Origin: JAPLVS01 sp043809265
Lineage (GTDB): Archaea; Iainarchaeota; Iainarchaeia; Iainarchaeales; DTGL01
Assembly (NCBI GenBank): GCA_043809265.1
Contig: JAZDDY010000137.1
Span: forward strand, 1-6,923
Length of the DNA: 6,923 nt
Direction of reading: 5' to 3'
Shown: positions 1 through 5,297 of the stretch, piece by piece
Numbering within the stretch: position 1 is the stretch's first letter
Layout of the letters: every line of letters begins with the position of its first letter
The notes under the pieces: model-generated
Database searches by the model: none
The model's input: only the letters and a program-made list of their open reading frames with translations
Told to the model about the DNA's origin: nothing
Made by a program: the position numbers and the translations under genes

Positions 1-2
1 AG

Positions 3-11
3 TTTTTTTAA
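3..11 (+). promoter_or_regulatory. T-rich TATA-like box or upstream terminator at the window edge
   Basis: Seven T followed by AA, centred about 19 nt before the ATG at 26 and 25 nt before the GTG at 32. It resembles the TTTTTTAAA box ahead of gltX. If it is a TATA box, transcripts would start near 32 and favour a leaderless GTG start. It could equally be the poly-T terminator of a gene lying to the left, so the call is weak. Confidence 0.25.
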
Positions 12-25
12 GCCCTAATTAATGC

Positions 26-817
26 ATGCACGTGCGTGAACCTGCAGTGGCCGGGCAATTCTATCCTGGCAATGCGGCAAAACTTAAGGAAATGCTTGAA
101 AGCTTTTCCTCTGGGGCAAAAAAAACGCCTTCATCAAAAGCAATAATTGCACCCCACGCCGGATACATTTACAGCGGGAGAATTGCCGCTCTGGGCCATG
201 CAAGGCTTGCACAAGCAAAAACCTTCATTCTGCTCGGACCGAACCACACCGGGCTTGGGCCCGGCATTTCGGTTTCTGACAGCGATTCATGGAAAACGCC
301 GCTCGGCGGCATTCAGACAAACAAGGAAATCGCTGAAAAAATCATCAAAAAATCAAATGCGGAATTCGATTCAATGGCGCACCTTGGAGAGCACTCGCTT
401 GAAGTGCAATTGCCTTTCCTCCAGCACAGGTTCGCTGCATTCAAAATCGTGCCGATCACAATCGCTTCACAGGAACTCAGCGAATTGCTCAAGCTCGGGA
501 ATGCGATTGCCTCATTGAAAGAAGATGTTTCCGTAATCGCTTCAAGCGATTTCTCGCATTTCATTCCCTTGAAAAACGCGAAGGAAAAAGACCTTGAAGC
601 GCTGGAACTGGCCAGAAAACTCAAAGCCAAAGAATTCCATGCGCTCGTGGAGGAAAAAAACCTGAGCATTTGCGGCGCTTCGGCAATAACGGCGGTGCTG
701 CAGTACTGCAGGAAAAAAGGCATGAAAAAAGGAACATTGCTGGAATACGGCTCTTCGGCTGACATGACAGGCGACACAAGCAGCGTGGTCGGATATGCAA
801 GCATGGCATTCAGATAA
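26..817 (+). CDS. MEMO1-family protein (AmmeMemoRadiSam system protein B type)
   Basis: A 263-residue protein spanning the whole MEMO family length. The N-terminus REPAVAGQFYPG is the family hallmark. Further blocks are IAPHAGYIYSG (His44), LLGPNHTG (His74), EHSLEVQLPFLQ (121-133), SSDFSHF (Asp175, His178) and SICGAS (Cys216). From memory, His44, His74 and Cys216 correspond to the metal-binding His49, His81 and Cys244 of human MEMO1, so the site looks intact. The fold resembles class III extradiol dioxygenases; the archaeal substrate is unknown, and a cytosolic metal-dependent redox or hydrolase role is only inferred. Start: ATG at 26 gives MHVREP. GTG at 32 would give MREP, closer to many homologues; no Shine-Dalgarno distinguishes them. 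Its usual partners AMMECR1 and a radical SAM protein are not in the window. The downstream gene is 176 bp away with its own promoter region, so this gene ends its transcription unit. Confidence 0.93.
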   Translation: MHVREPAVAGQFYPGNAAKLKEMLESFSSGAKKTPSSKAIIAPHAGYIYSGRIAALGHARLAQAKTFILLGPNHTGLGPGISVSDSDSWKTPLGGIQTNKEIAEKIIKKSNAEFDSMAHLGEHSLEVQLPFLQHRFAAFKIVPITIASQELSELLKLGNAIASLKEDVSVIASSDFSHFIPLKNAKEKDLEALELARKLKAKEFHALVEEKNLSICGASAITAVLQYCRKKGMKKGTLLEYGSSADMTGDTSSVVGYASMAFR

Positions 818-919
818 AGGCGGAACGCAGGCCCAAAAAAGCGCAAAAAAGGCGGAAATAGCCCTAAAATGCCTTAAATTCGGCAAACAGTATGTTTAAA
901 TAAAATTAACTCGCTAATG

Positions 920-938
920 TTATATGTAATGTATATAA
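920..938. repeat. AT-rich inverted repeat, possible TrmB-family operator
   Basis: TTATAT (920-925) and ATATAA (933-938) form a perfect 6+6 inverted repeat around a 7-nt spacer GTAATGT. It overlaps the TATA-like box of the regulator gene and lies within three related direct elements: AATGTTATAT (916-925), AATGTATAT (928-936) and GATGTTATTATAT (947-959). A dyad over the core promoter of a TrmB-family gene is what autoregulation would need. In sequence this AT-rich, chance palindromes are common, so the operator role is an inference. Confidence 0.35.
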
Positions 939-939
939 A
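932..939 (+). promoter_or_regulatory. TATA box candidate for the TrmB-family gene
   Basis: TATATAAA is the best match to an archaeal TATA box in this spacer. A start about 25 nt downstream, near 960, would give a leader of roughly 34 nt containing AGGGTG (981-986) as Shine-Dalgarno. Competing AT-rich boxes are TTTAAATAAA at 895-904 and TTATTATAT at 951-959, so the exact box is uncertain. Confidence 0.45.
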
Positions 940-993
940 TGAGAATGATGTTATTATATTGAATCGTTTGCGCTGGCGCTAGGGTGTGTTTTT

Positions 994-1734
994 ATGGATT
1001 TTCGCGAGATTCAAGAGATTTTGGCAAGGCTTGGCTTAACAGAATACGAGTCCAAGACCCTTACAAGCCTTTTAAGGCTGAACGAAGCCAAGGCTCCGGA
1101 CATCAGCAGGGAAGCCCAGGTGCCGAAAACAAGGGTTTACGATGTCCTTGACAGCCTTGTGGCAAAAGACCTGATTATAGAAATACAGGGCAGGCCGAAA
1201 AGATACAGGGCAAGGGAACCCGACAAGGTTTTCTCCGAACTCCTCAACGGGAAAAGGGAAGAGATAAAGGACCTGGAGAACGAAACAACAAGCATGCAGT
1301 CAAAGCTCGGGGCGGTCTTCATAGAAGACGATGCCATAGAAAAAGTCCTTAAAGTCAAGGAAAAACAGGACTTTGTAAGGATACTGGCCCAGGAAATCGC
1401 AAGGGCAAAAACCTCTGTTTTTGCATTCACCGAAATCACGCCGAAACAGTCTGTTTTAAGGAACGCGCTTGCACAGGCAAAAGCAAACAAGGTCAACGTC
1501 AGGATGCTGCACGCGCTCGACGAAGGCGAAGTCGGCAAAATAAGGGATTTGGGCGTTGAAATGAAAAAATCAAAGCACGGAATGGAAGCATTCATAATCG
1601 ATGGAAAAAGACTCGTGCTTGCATTGAGCGACTTCAACAAGACCCAGCCGGAATACCATTTCACAATCTGGAACGATTCGCCAATGATAGGGCCGTTAAA
1701 CGACCACTTCGCAAAACTCTGGAACGCGAAATAA
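994..1734 (+). CDS. TrmB-family transcriptional regulator
   Basis: A 246-residue DNA-binding regulator. Residues 1-80 form the TrmB winged helix-turn-helix: LARLGLTEYESKTL, then the recognition-helix region ISREAQVPKTRVYDVLDSL (37-55), then the wing GRPKRYRAREP (66-76). Residues 80-108 are charged and helical, a likely dimerisation linker. Residues 125-246 look like the PLD-like C-terminal domain of the family, with SVFAFTEI, KHGMEAFIIDG and LALSDF. His195 of the degenerate HxK motif is followed by Met instead of Lys at +2, so enzymatic activity is unlikely and an effector-sensing or dimerisation role fits better. TrmB proteins classically sense sugars; the ligand here cannot be read. ATG at 994 follows AGGGTG at 981-986. 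It is a single-gene unit, followed after 20 nt by a T-run. The AT-rich dyad upstream suggests autoregulation. Confidence 0.9.
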   Translation: MDFREIQEILARLGLTEYESKTLTSLLRLNEAKAPDISREAQVPKTRVYDVLDSLVAKDLIIEIQGRPKRYRAREPDKVFSELLNGKREEIKDLENETTSMQSKLGAVFIEDDAIEKVLKVKEKQDFVRILAQEIARAKTSVFAFTEITPKQSVLRNALAQAKANKVNVRMLHALDEGEVGKIRDLGVEMKKSKHGMEAFIIDGKRLVLALSDFNKTQPEYHFTIWNDSPMIGPLNDHFAKLWNAK

Positions 1735-1754
1735 CGCGCAAACCGCAGAAAGCC

Positions 1755-1763
1755 TTTTTTAAA
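1755..1763 (+). promoter_or_regulatory. gltX: TATA box candidate for gltX, overlapping a poly-T terminator
   Basis: TTTTTTAAA is preceded by a purine-rich stretch (GCAGAAAG, 1745-1752) that could act as BRE. It is centred about 37 nt before the gltX ATG, giving a leader of roughly 10 nt. The same T6 run begins 20 nt after the stop of the TrmB-family gene and could also terminate its transcript, so one element may serve both jobs. Confidence 0.45.
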
Positions 1764-1795
1764 CTGTTTCTGATAATTCATAGTTGTTGGTTTTT

Positions 1796-3451
1796 ATGAG
1801 CGTTGAAGAACAGGCCTACAGGTATGCGGTGAAGAATGCTTTCCAGCACGGCGGAAAAGCCGACGTTGGCGCGGTAGTTGGAAAGCTGAAAGCATTGAAC
1901 CCTGAAACAGAAATGAAGGCGCTTGCCCTGGCTGCAAAAAAGGCCGTTGACACTGCAAACGCCCTTCCAAAAAGCGAACTCGAAGCAGATTATAAAAAAT
2001 TCGAAGAAGAAGGCTACGAACTGAAGCCCAAGGAAAAAGAGGAAGGCCTCGCGGATTTATCCTGGGCTGAAAACGGAAAGGTCATGACCAGGTTTGCGCC
2101 AAATCCAAACGGGCCGATCCATTTGGGCTCCTCGAGGGCCGCTGTTTTAAGCCACGAATACGCGCGCAAATACTGCGGCAGGTTCATATTGCGGTTCGAC
2201 GATACAGACCCGAAAGTGAAAAAGCCGATTGACAATGCCGAGGAAGTTTTCAGGGAAGACCTCGGCTGGTTAGGGTGTAAAATCGACCAGTTATTTTTTG
2301 CCTCTGACAGGCTGCAGATTTACGAATCCTATATGGAAAAGCTCCTGAAAATGGGCCACGCTTACGCTTGCACATGCCCTGTCGAGGAATGGCGCGCGCT
2401 TGTGAGAAAGGAAAAGGCATGCCAGTGCAGAGAGCTTTCCCCTGAAAAGCAGATAAAAAGGTTCAACCAGATGCGCTCGCACAAACTCAAGGAAGGCGAA
2501 GCTGTGCTGAGGATAAAGACCTCGCTGTCGCACAAGGACCCGAGCATAAGGGACTGGTGGATTGCAAAAATCGTTGACAAGCCTGTGCACCCGAGGGTGA
2601 GCGAAACACAGCACTTGTGGCCGAGCTATAATTTCGCATCGGCCATAGACGACCACGAGCTCGGCACAACCCTTATCATCAGGGGGCAGGAGCACGCGCA
2701 GAACGAAACAAAGCAGATGTTTTTGTACAATTATTTCGGTTGGGAATATCCCCACGCGCTTTACACTGGGAGAGTAATGCTTGAAGGCGCGGTGCTTTCC
2801 ACTTCCAAAATAAAGGAAGGCATACTGAAAGGGGATTATATCGGCTGGAGCGACCCAAGGCTCGGCACTATCGCGGCATTGAGAAGGCGCGGCTTCCATC
2901 CCGAAGCAATCCGTAGGGTAATCATAAGCATCGGCACAAAGCCCAACGACACGACAATCACCTGGGATCAGCTTGCAGCCGAGAACCGCGAACTGATAAA
3001 AGCGGAAGCGGAAAAAATAAAGGTTTTGGAAAACCCTTTCAAGCTGATCGTGGAAAGCGCGCCTGCAAAAAAAATCCATTCCGAATTCGGGGACGTTTCA
3101 CTCAACGAGGGCCTGCAGGGGTTTTTTGTGGAAAAAGACGCCGTAGAGAAAAGCGCCGGCACAATCTTGAGGCTGCGGGAAGCCTACAATGTGAGAATCA
3201 AAAAAGTGAGCGAACTCCAGGCAATAGGCGAATATGCCGGCGAGGAAAAAATCGAGCCGATTGTGCCCTGGATCTCAGAGGGAGTCGAAATACAGGTAAT
3301 CCTGCCCACCGCAAAAAAAATCACGAAAATAGCGGACACGCGCATAATGTCGAAAAACGTGGGCGAAAGGGTTTACCTTGACAGGATTGGCTATTGCATC
3401 ATCGACAAAAAAGAAGAAGGAAAAGCAACAGTCTGGTTCACGCACAGGTGA
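1796..3451 (+). CDS. gltX: Glutamyl-tRNA synthetase, archaeal type
   Basis: A 551-residue class I aminoacyl-tRNA synthetase that charges tRNA with glutamate in the cytosol. The archaeal N-terminal extension (about 1-90) precedes TRFAPNPNGPIHLGSSRA (98-114), which holds the HIGH-class signature as HLGS (109-112). FDDTD (134-138) follows. CTC...CQC (Cys192, 194, 209, 211) is a likely zinc site. RGQEH (296-300) stands where RGKDH is usual, and LSTSKI (334-339) is the KMSKS-class motif with Lys338. GDYIGWSDPRLGTIAALRRR is typical of archaeal GluRS/GlnRS. The C-terminal part (from about 400) should be the beta-barrel anticodon-binding region. Archaeal GluRS is generally non-discriminating and makes Glu-tRNA(Gln) for GatDE; that is family knowledge. 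An in-frame TTG at 1784 exists, but ATG at 1796 fits the promoter spacing better. It converges on the minus-strand gene with a 52-bp gap. Confidence 0.96.
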   Translation: MSVEEQAYRYAVKNAFQHGGKADVGAVVGKLKALNPETEMKALALAAKKAVDTANALPKSELEADYKKFEEEGYELKPKEKEEGLADLSWAENGKVMTRFAPNPNGPIHLGSSRAAVLSHEYARKYCGRFILRFDDTDPKVKKPIDNAEEVFREDLGWLGCKIDQLFFASDRLQIYESYMEKLLKMGHAYACTCPVEEWRALVRKEKACQCRELSPEKQIKRFNQMRSHKLKEGEAVLRIKTSLSHKDPSIRDWWIAKIVDKPVHPRVSETQHLWPSYNFASAIDDHELGTTLIIRGQEHAQNETKQMFLYNYFGWEYPHALYTGRVMLEGAVLSTSKIKEGILKGDYIGWSDPRLGTIAALRRRGFHPEAIRRVIISIGTKPNDTTITWDQLAAENRELIKAEAEKIKVLENPFKLIVESAPAKKIHSEFGDVSLNEGLQGFFVEKDAVEKSAGTILRLREAYNVRIKKVSELQAIGEYAGEEKIEPIVPWISEGVEIQVILPTAKKITKIADTRIMSKNVGERVYLDRIGYCIIDKKEEGKATVWFTHR

Positions 3452-3503
3452 AAATTGCCACGCGCAGGCAAAGCAAGACCACAGTGCGTTCAAGCACAAG
3501 CGG

Positions 3504-4025
3504 CTATTTTATTTCGAATACTTTTTCGGCTGAGCCGAATTTAAACTTGTATCGGCCTGCTGACGCGCTTTTTGTTTCATAGGCAACAAAAGGCCCTTCA
3601 ACCCCGATCGGCGTGTTTTTTTCGCATGTTTCGGTCGTGCCTTTTTCCTCAATAATGGTTTGATTCCAAGCAAATTCGCCCTCGGTTGCTGGCTGCTGGA
3701 AAAAATTGCAGGCTACAACATCACAGGGAAACGGCATCATTGAAAGTTCGCCGTCCACACAGGCAAAGCCGCTAAAGCGCAAGTAAGCCGGGTCATACCG
3801 GATAATTCTTTCCCATCCCAAACTGGTTTCGCGGAACATCTGCAGGTCGAGGCTGGGGCAAGTGCAACTGTAAAACCTGAAATCACTCCAGGAAACAGCA
3901 ACCTGTTCCCCGGCAAGATAAGAATCCTTGTCTGTTCCGACAGCCTGGATTCCAAAAAAAGCAAGGTAAAGAAAAGCCAGGGCAGCCAAGGCGATGACTG
4001 CCAGTGCCAAAAATATCTTGTCCAT
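3504..4025 (-). CDS. Hypothetical membrane-anchored secreted protein with six cysteines
   Basis: A 173-residue protein not recognised as any named family. Residues 4-26 form one strongly hydrophobic helix after MDK, a signal anchor or uncleaved signal peptide; the rest is soluble and presumably outside the cell. Six cysteines (54, 56, 89, 101, 106, 134) all lie in this exported part, enough for three disulfides. The domain opens with GTDKDSYLAGEQVAVSW (30-46) and closes with SAGRYKFKFG...KVFEIK. This 'Y..G..V.V ... aG.Y.f' pattern is typical of Ig-like or macroglobulin-type beta-sandwiches; that fold is inferred. ATG at 4025 is chosen because the hydrophobic helix starts there and a TATA box lies 27 nt upstream, which suits leaderless transcription; no Shine-Dalgarno is visible. 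A longer reading from 4190 would overlap the divergent gene and was not accepted. The stop is TAG. Confidence 0.75.
   Translation of the reverse strand: MDKIFLALAVIALAALAFLYLAFFGIQAVGTDKDSYLAGEQVAVSWSDFRFYSCTCPSLDLQMFRETSLGWERIIRYDPAYLRFSGFACVDGELSMMPFPCDVVACNFFQQPATEGEFAWNQTIIEEKGTTETCEKNTPIGVEGPFVAYETKSASAGRYKFKFGSAEKVFEIK
3525..3542 (+). terminator. Possible terminator hairpin for gltX inside the convergent gene
   Basis: TTCGGC-TGA-GCCGAA is a perfect 6-bp stem with a 3-nt loop, followed by TTT, about 75 nt past the gltX stop. T-rich runs (3507-3514, 3522-3526) precede it, and archaeal termination depends mainly on T-runs. It lies in the 3' end of the opposite-strand gene, so it may be a coding coincidence. 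Confidence 0.25.
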
Positions 4026-4047
4026 AGCAAGGTATTGGCCGAACTTC

Positions 4048-4056
4048 AATATAAAG
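4048..4056 (-). promoter_or_regulatory. TATA box for the minus-strand anchored protein
   Basis: On the minus strand this reads CTTTATATT, with purine-rich GGAAAT just upstream as possible BRE. Its centre is about 27 nt from the ATG at 4025, so transcription should begin at or next to the start codon. The lack of a Shine-Dalgarno in this gap agrees with a leaderless mRNA. Confidence 0.6.
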
Positions 4057-4100
4057 ATTTCCAAACAGTTCGGAAGGCCAAAAACACCCTCCGGAAAAGA

Positions 4101-4108
4101 ATAAATAC
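4101..4108 (+). promoter_or_regulatory. BRE/TATA box for the small membrane protein
   Basis: ATAAATAC is directly preceded by GGAAAAGA, a good purine-rich BRE. The box centre is about 26 nt before the ATG at 4130 and only about 17 nt before the ATG at 4121. That favours the downstream ATG as a leaderless start. Confidence 0.6.
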
Positions 4109-4129
4109 TTCCAAAGCCTAATGCTTGGC

Positions 4130-4489
4130 ATGGACTTTGAATGGTTTGCGAAGGAGAGGCTGACCAACAAAGTGGCGATAATCTCGGCAATTTCAGGCAT
4201 TTTATTCTTCATTGCGAGCCTCGTTTTGACCCCGCTTTTTTTTCTCGCTGGGTTTTGGCTGCCGGAATCAACACTGCCCCTTACCCTGTTTGCCCTTTGG
4301 ACACTGCTTGGCCTTTGCGTGTATCTGCTGGGTTTTGCCGGATTGATTTGCGGGGTTATCGGCCTGGTGAGAGATTTTAAGGCCAAAAAAAAGCCAAGCA
4401 AAATAGCCGGCTTGGCGATGGTTGTTAACCTGATTATGGCATTGCTGCTTCTTGGAATTGCTGCCACCACGCTCATTAATACAGATTGA
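4130..4489 (+). CDS. Small multi-pass membrane protein, DUF4190-like
   Basis: A 119-residue protein with a charged N-terminus (MDFEWFAKERLTNK) and three hydrophobic blocks: about 15-44, 50-80 and 92-115. The middle block is about 31 residues and rich in Gly and Leu, so it may be one long helix or a tight helical hairpin. Between blocks two and three is a basic loop RDFKAKKKPSK (81-91), which by the positive-inside rule should be cytoplasmic. The arrangement 'G.IGL.RDFK...KIAGLAM' recalls DUF4190-type proteins; this is a resemblance only and no function is known. The first in-frame ATG is at 4121 (three residues longer). ATG at 4130 is preferred from the TATA spacing, and neither has a Shine-Dalgarno. 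It is divergent from the six-cysteine anchored protein across 104 bp; the shared region may link their expression. Confidence 0.75.
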   Translation: MDFEWFAKERLTNKVAIISAISGILFFIASLVLTPLFFLAGFWLPESTLPLTLFALWTLLGLCVYLLGFAGLICGVIGLVRDFKAKKKPSKIAGLAMVVNLIMALLLLGIAATTLINTD

Positions 4490-4494
4490 ACGTC

Positions 4495-4526
4495 TCAGCC
4501 AATTAAGCCGCAGCTGTTTTGGCTGA
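4495..4526 (+). terminator. Weak hairpin after the small membrane protein gene
   Basis: TCAGCC (4495-4500) can pair with GGCTGA (4521-4526) around a 20-nt loop that contains the palindrome CAGCTG and a T4 run. It starts 6 nt after the stop codon. No strong T-tract follows until CTGTTTGTTTCCC (4543-4555), so termination here is only a possibility. Confidence 0.25.
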
Positions 4527-4589
4527 AAACCCCCAAAAACCCCTGTTTGTTTCCCTTACACGCTAGCTTTTAAAGGGTTTCTGGGCAAG

Positions 4590-4597
4590 TTTATATC
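4590..4597 (+). promoter_or_regulatory. TATA box candidate for the L7Ae-S28e-L24e-dut-infB operon
   Basis: TTTATATC resembles the minus-strand TTTATATT box of the window. A start about 26 nt downstream, near 4620, gives a leader of about 45 nt. That leader would begin just before the kink-turn-like fold. An alternative box, CTTTTAAAG (4568-4576), would start transcription near 4598 and add a second hairpin (4605-4629) to the leader. The first is preferred but the choice is open. Confidence 0.5.
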
Positions 4598-4620
4598 AGT
4601 AAAATCATCGCTTTTTTTCA

Positions 4621-4658
4621 AGCCGATGACCTAAACCCTTCGGGGTTTTTTGGAGGTG
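4621..4658 (+). promoter_or_regulatory. Structured L7Ae leader: UUCG hairpin with kink-turn-like loop over the Shine-Dalgarno
   Basis: AAACCC (4633-4638) pairs perfectly with GGGTTT (4643-4648) around the extra-stable TTCG tetraloop. Below it, C4630-G4652 is followed by possible sheared pairs A4629-G4653 and G4628-A4654, a three-base bulge GAT (4625-4627), and C4624-G4655, C4623-G4656 with G4622-T4657. That is the layout of a kink-turn: C-stem, 3-nt bulge, tandem G-A pairs, second stem. The 3' strand is the Shine-Dalgarno GGAGGTG (4652-4658), 6 nt from the ATG. L7Ae binds kink-turns, so its own protein could bind here and block initiation. The canonical stems are short and the internal loop CT/TTT is imperfect. 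Confidence 0.4.
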
Positions 4659-4664
4659 TAATCA

Positions 4665-5027
4665 ATGGACTTCAACGTTCCGGACGGAATAATGGCCGAG
4701 GCGCTCGCGGTGCTGGCCAAAAGCAAGGAAAAAGGAAAAATAAAAATAGGCATAAACGAGGTCACCAAGGCGGTCGAAAGGGAAGTCGCAAAATTCGTAT
4801 TGATAGCGGAAGACGTGCAGCCGAAAGAAATCGTCATGCACATACCGCTCATCTGCGACGAGAAAAAAATCCCCTATTGCCCTGTGAAAACCAAAAAAGA
4901 GCTCGGGGAAAAAGCAGGCATTGAAGTGGGCACGAGCAGCATTGCAATCCTCGACCCAGGCGTCGCAAAAAAAGAACTTGCAGACCTTGTGAAAAAACTG
5001 GCCGAACTGAAGGGAGCAAAGGAGTGA
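4665..5027 (+). CDS. rpl7ae: Ribosomal protein L7Ae (eL8), kink-turn-binding protein
   Basis: A 120-residue protein, full family length. In archaea L7Ae is a large-subunit protein and also the core kink-turn binder of box C/D and H/ACA RNPs and of RNase P. The RNA-contact helix NEVTKAVERE (31-40) follows KIKIGI, then FVLIAEDVQPKEIVMHIPLLC-like sequence (44-64), CDEKKIPYCPVKTKKELG (64-81) and the loop-9 segment IEVGTSSIAI (86-95), which tunes RNA specificity. Glu40 stands where ERG-type glycine is common in homologues. The C-terminus is a Lys/Ala helix. The ATG follows a strong GGAGGTG at 4652-4658. It is the first gene of the translation operon; only 4 nt separate it from S28e, whose Shine-Dalgarno contains this gene's TGA stop. 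The structured leader suggests autoregulation. Confidence 0.97.
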   Translation: MDFNVPDGIMAEALAVLAKSKEKGKIKIGINEVTKAVEREVAKFVLIAEDVQPKEIVMHIPLICDEKKIPYCPVKTKKELGEKAGIEVGTSSIAILDPGVAKKELADLVKKLAELKGAKE

Positions 5028-5031
5028 TTGC

Positions 5032-5238
5032 ATGGACCAGGGAACGCCGGCAAAAGTCGTTGAAATAGTGAAGAGAACCGGAGTGCAGGGCGAAATCGTC
5101 CAGGTAATGCTCGAGATAATGGAAGGCCCGGAAAAAGGCCGCGTCAAAAGGCGCAATGTCAAGGGCAATGTCCAGAAGGGCGATGTTGTGATTTTGCTGA
5201 ACACCGAAAGGGAAGCAGCAGAAATCAAGGCACAATGA
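5032..5238 (+). CDS. rps28e: Ribosomal protein S28e (eS28)
   Basis: A 68-residue small-subunit protein with the S28e OB-like fold, located near the mRNA exit region at the platform. Family sequence is visible throughout: PAKVVEIVKRTGVQGEI (6-22), MEGPEKGRVKRRNVKGNVQKGDVV (30-53) and the C-terminal signature region NTEREAAEIKAQ. The usual signature is E-[ST]-EREAR; here it reads N-T-EREA-A, so two conserved positions differ, including the arginine after EREA. The residue between VKG and V, commonly Pro, is Asn46. The start ATG at 5032 has GGAGTGAT (5021-5028) upstream, and this site includes the L7Ae stop codon, pointing to translational coupling. A strong hairpin begins at its own stop codon. 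Confidence 0.95.
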   Translation: MDQGTPAKVVEIVKRTGVQGEIVQVMLEIMEGPEKGRVKRRNVKGNVQKGDVVILLNTEREAAEIKAQ

Positions 5239-5280
5239 ATTCCGGTCAGGCCCTGCTTTGCAGGGCCGCGGGAATTTTCT
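5238..5280 (+). terminator. Two-tier hairpin with T-tract in the S28e-L24e spacer
   Basis: The upper stem GGCCCTGC (5249-5256) / GCAGGGCC (5260-5267) is 8 perfect pairs with a TTT loop. The lower stem AATTCC (5238-5243) / GGAATT (5271-5276) adds 6 perfect pairs across an internal loop GGTCA/GCG. TTTTCT follows the fold. It occupies most of the only sizeable gap (59 nt) in the operon. It may be a partial terminator, an RNA-processing site or a 3'-end stabiliser for the L7Ae-S28e transcript; the sequence cannot say which. Confidence 0.55.
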
Positions 5281-5297
5281 AAAAAAGAGGTGGAAGA

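Noticed and set aside
26..817. AmmeMemoRadiSam three-gene system
   Set aside because: Only the MEMO-type component B is present; neither an AMMECR1 nor a radical SAM gene is in the window, so the full system cannot be claimed.
313..846. 177-codon open frame on the minus strand inside the MEMO gene
   Set aside because: It overlaps the conserved MEMO coding sequence, has a Ser/Phe-rich shadow composition and no family features.
1784..1795. TTG start for gltX four codons upstream
   Set aside because: It adds MLVF, which looks like translated promoter T-run, lies at the predicted transcript start and has no ribosome binding site.
2291..3079. 262-codon open frame on the minus strand inside gltX
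   Set aside because: It is fully antisense to the conserved catalytic core of GluRS, has no recognisable domain, and is a by-product of the codon use of gltX.
3504..4190. Longer 228-residue reading of the minus-strand gene starting at 4190
   Set aside because: It would run antisense through the start of the divergent membrane-protein gene and its promoter. The natural start is the ATG at 4025, directly before the hydrophobic helix and 27 nt from a TATA box.
4526..4555. Telomere-like or G-quadruplex tract (A4C5A5C4 on the plus strand)
   Set aside because: Only three runs of three or more C are close together; a fourth is missing, so a standard quadruplex on the minus strand is not supported.
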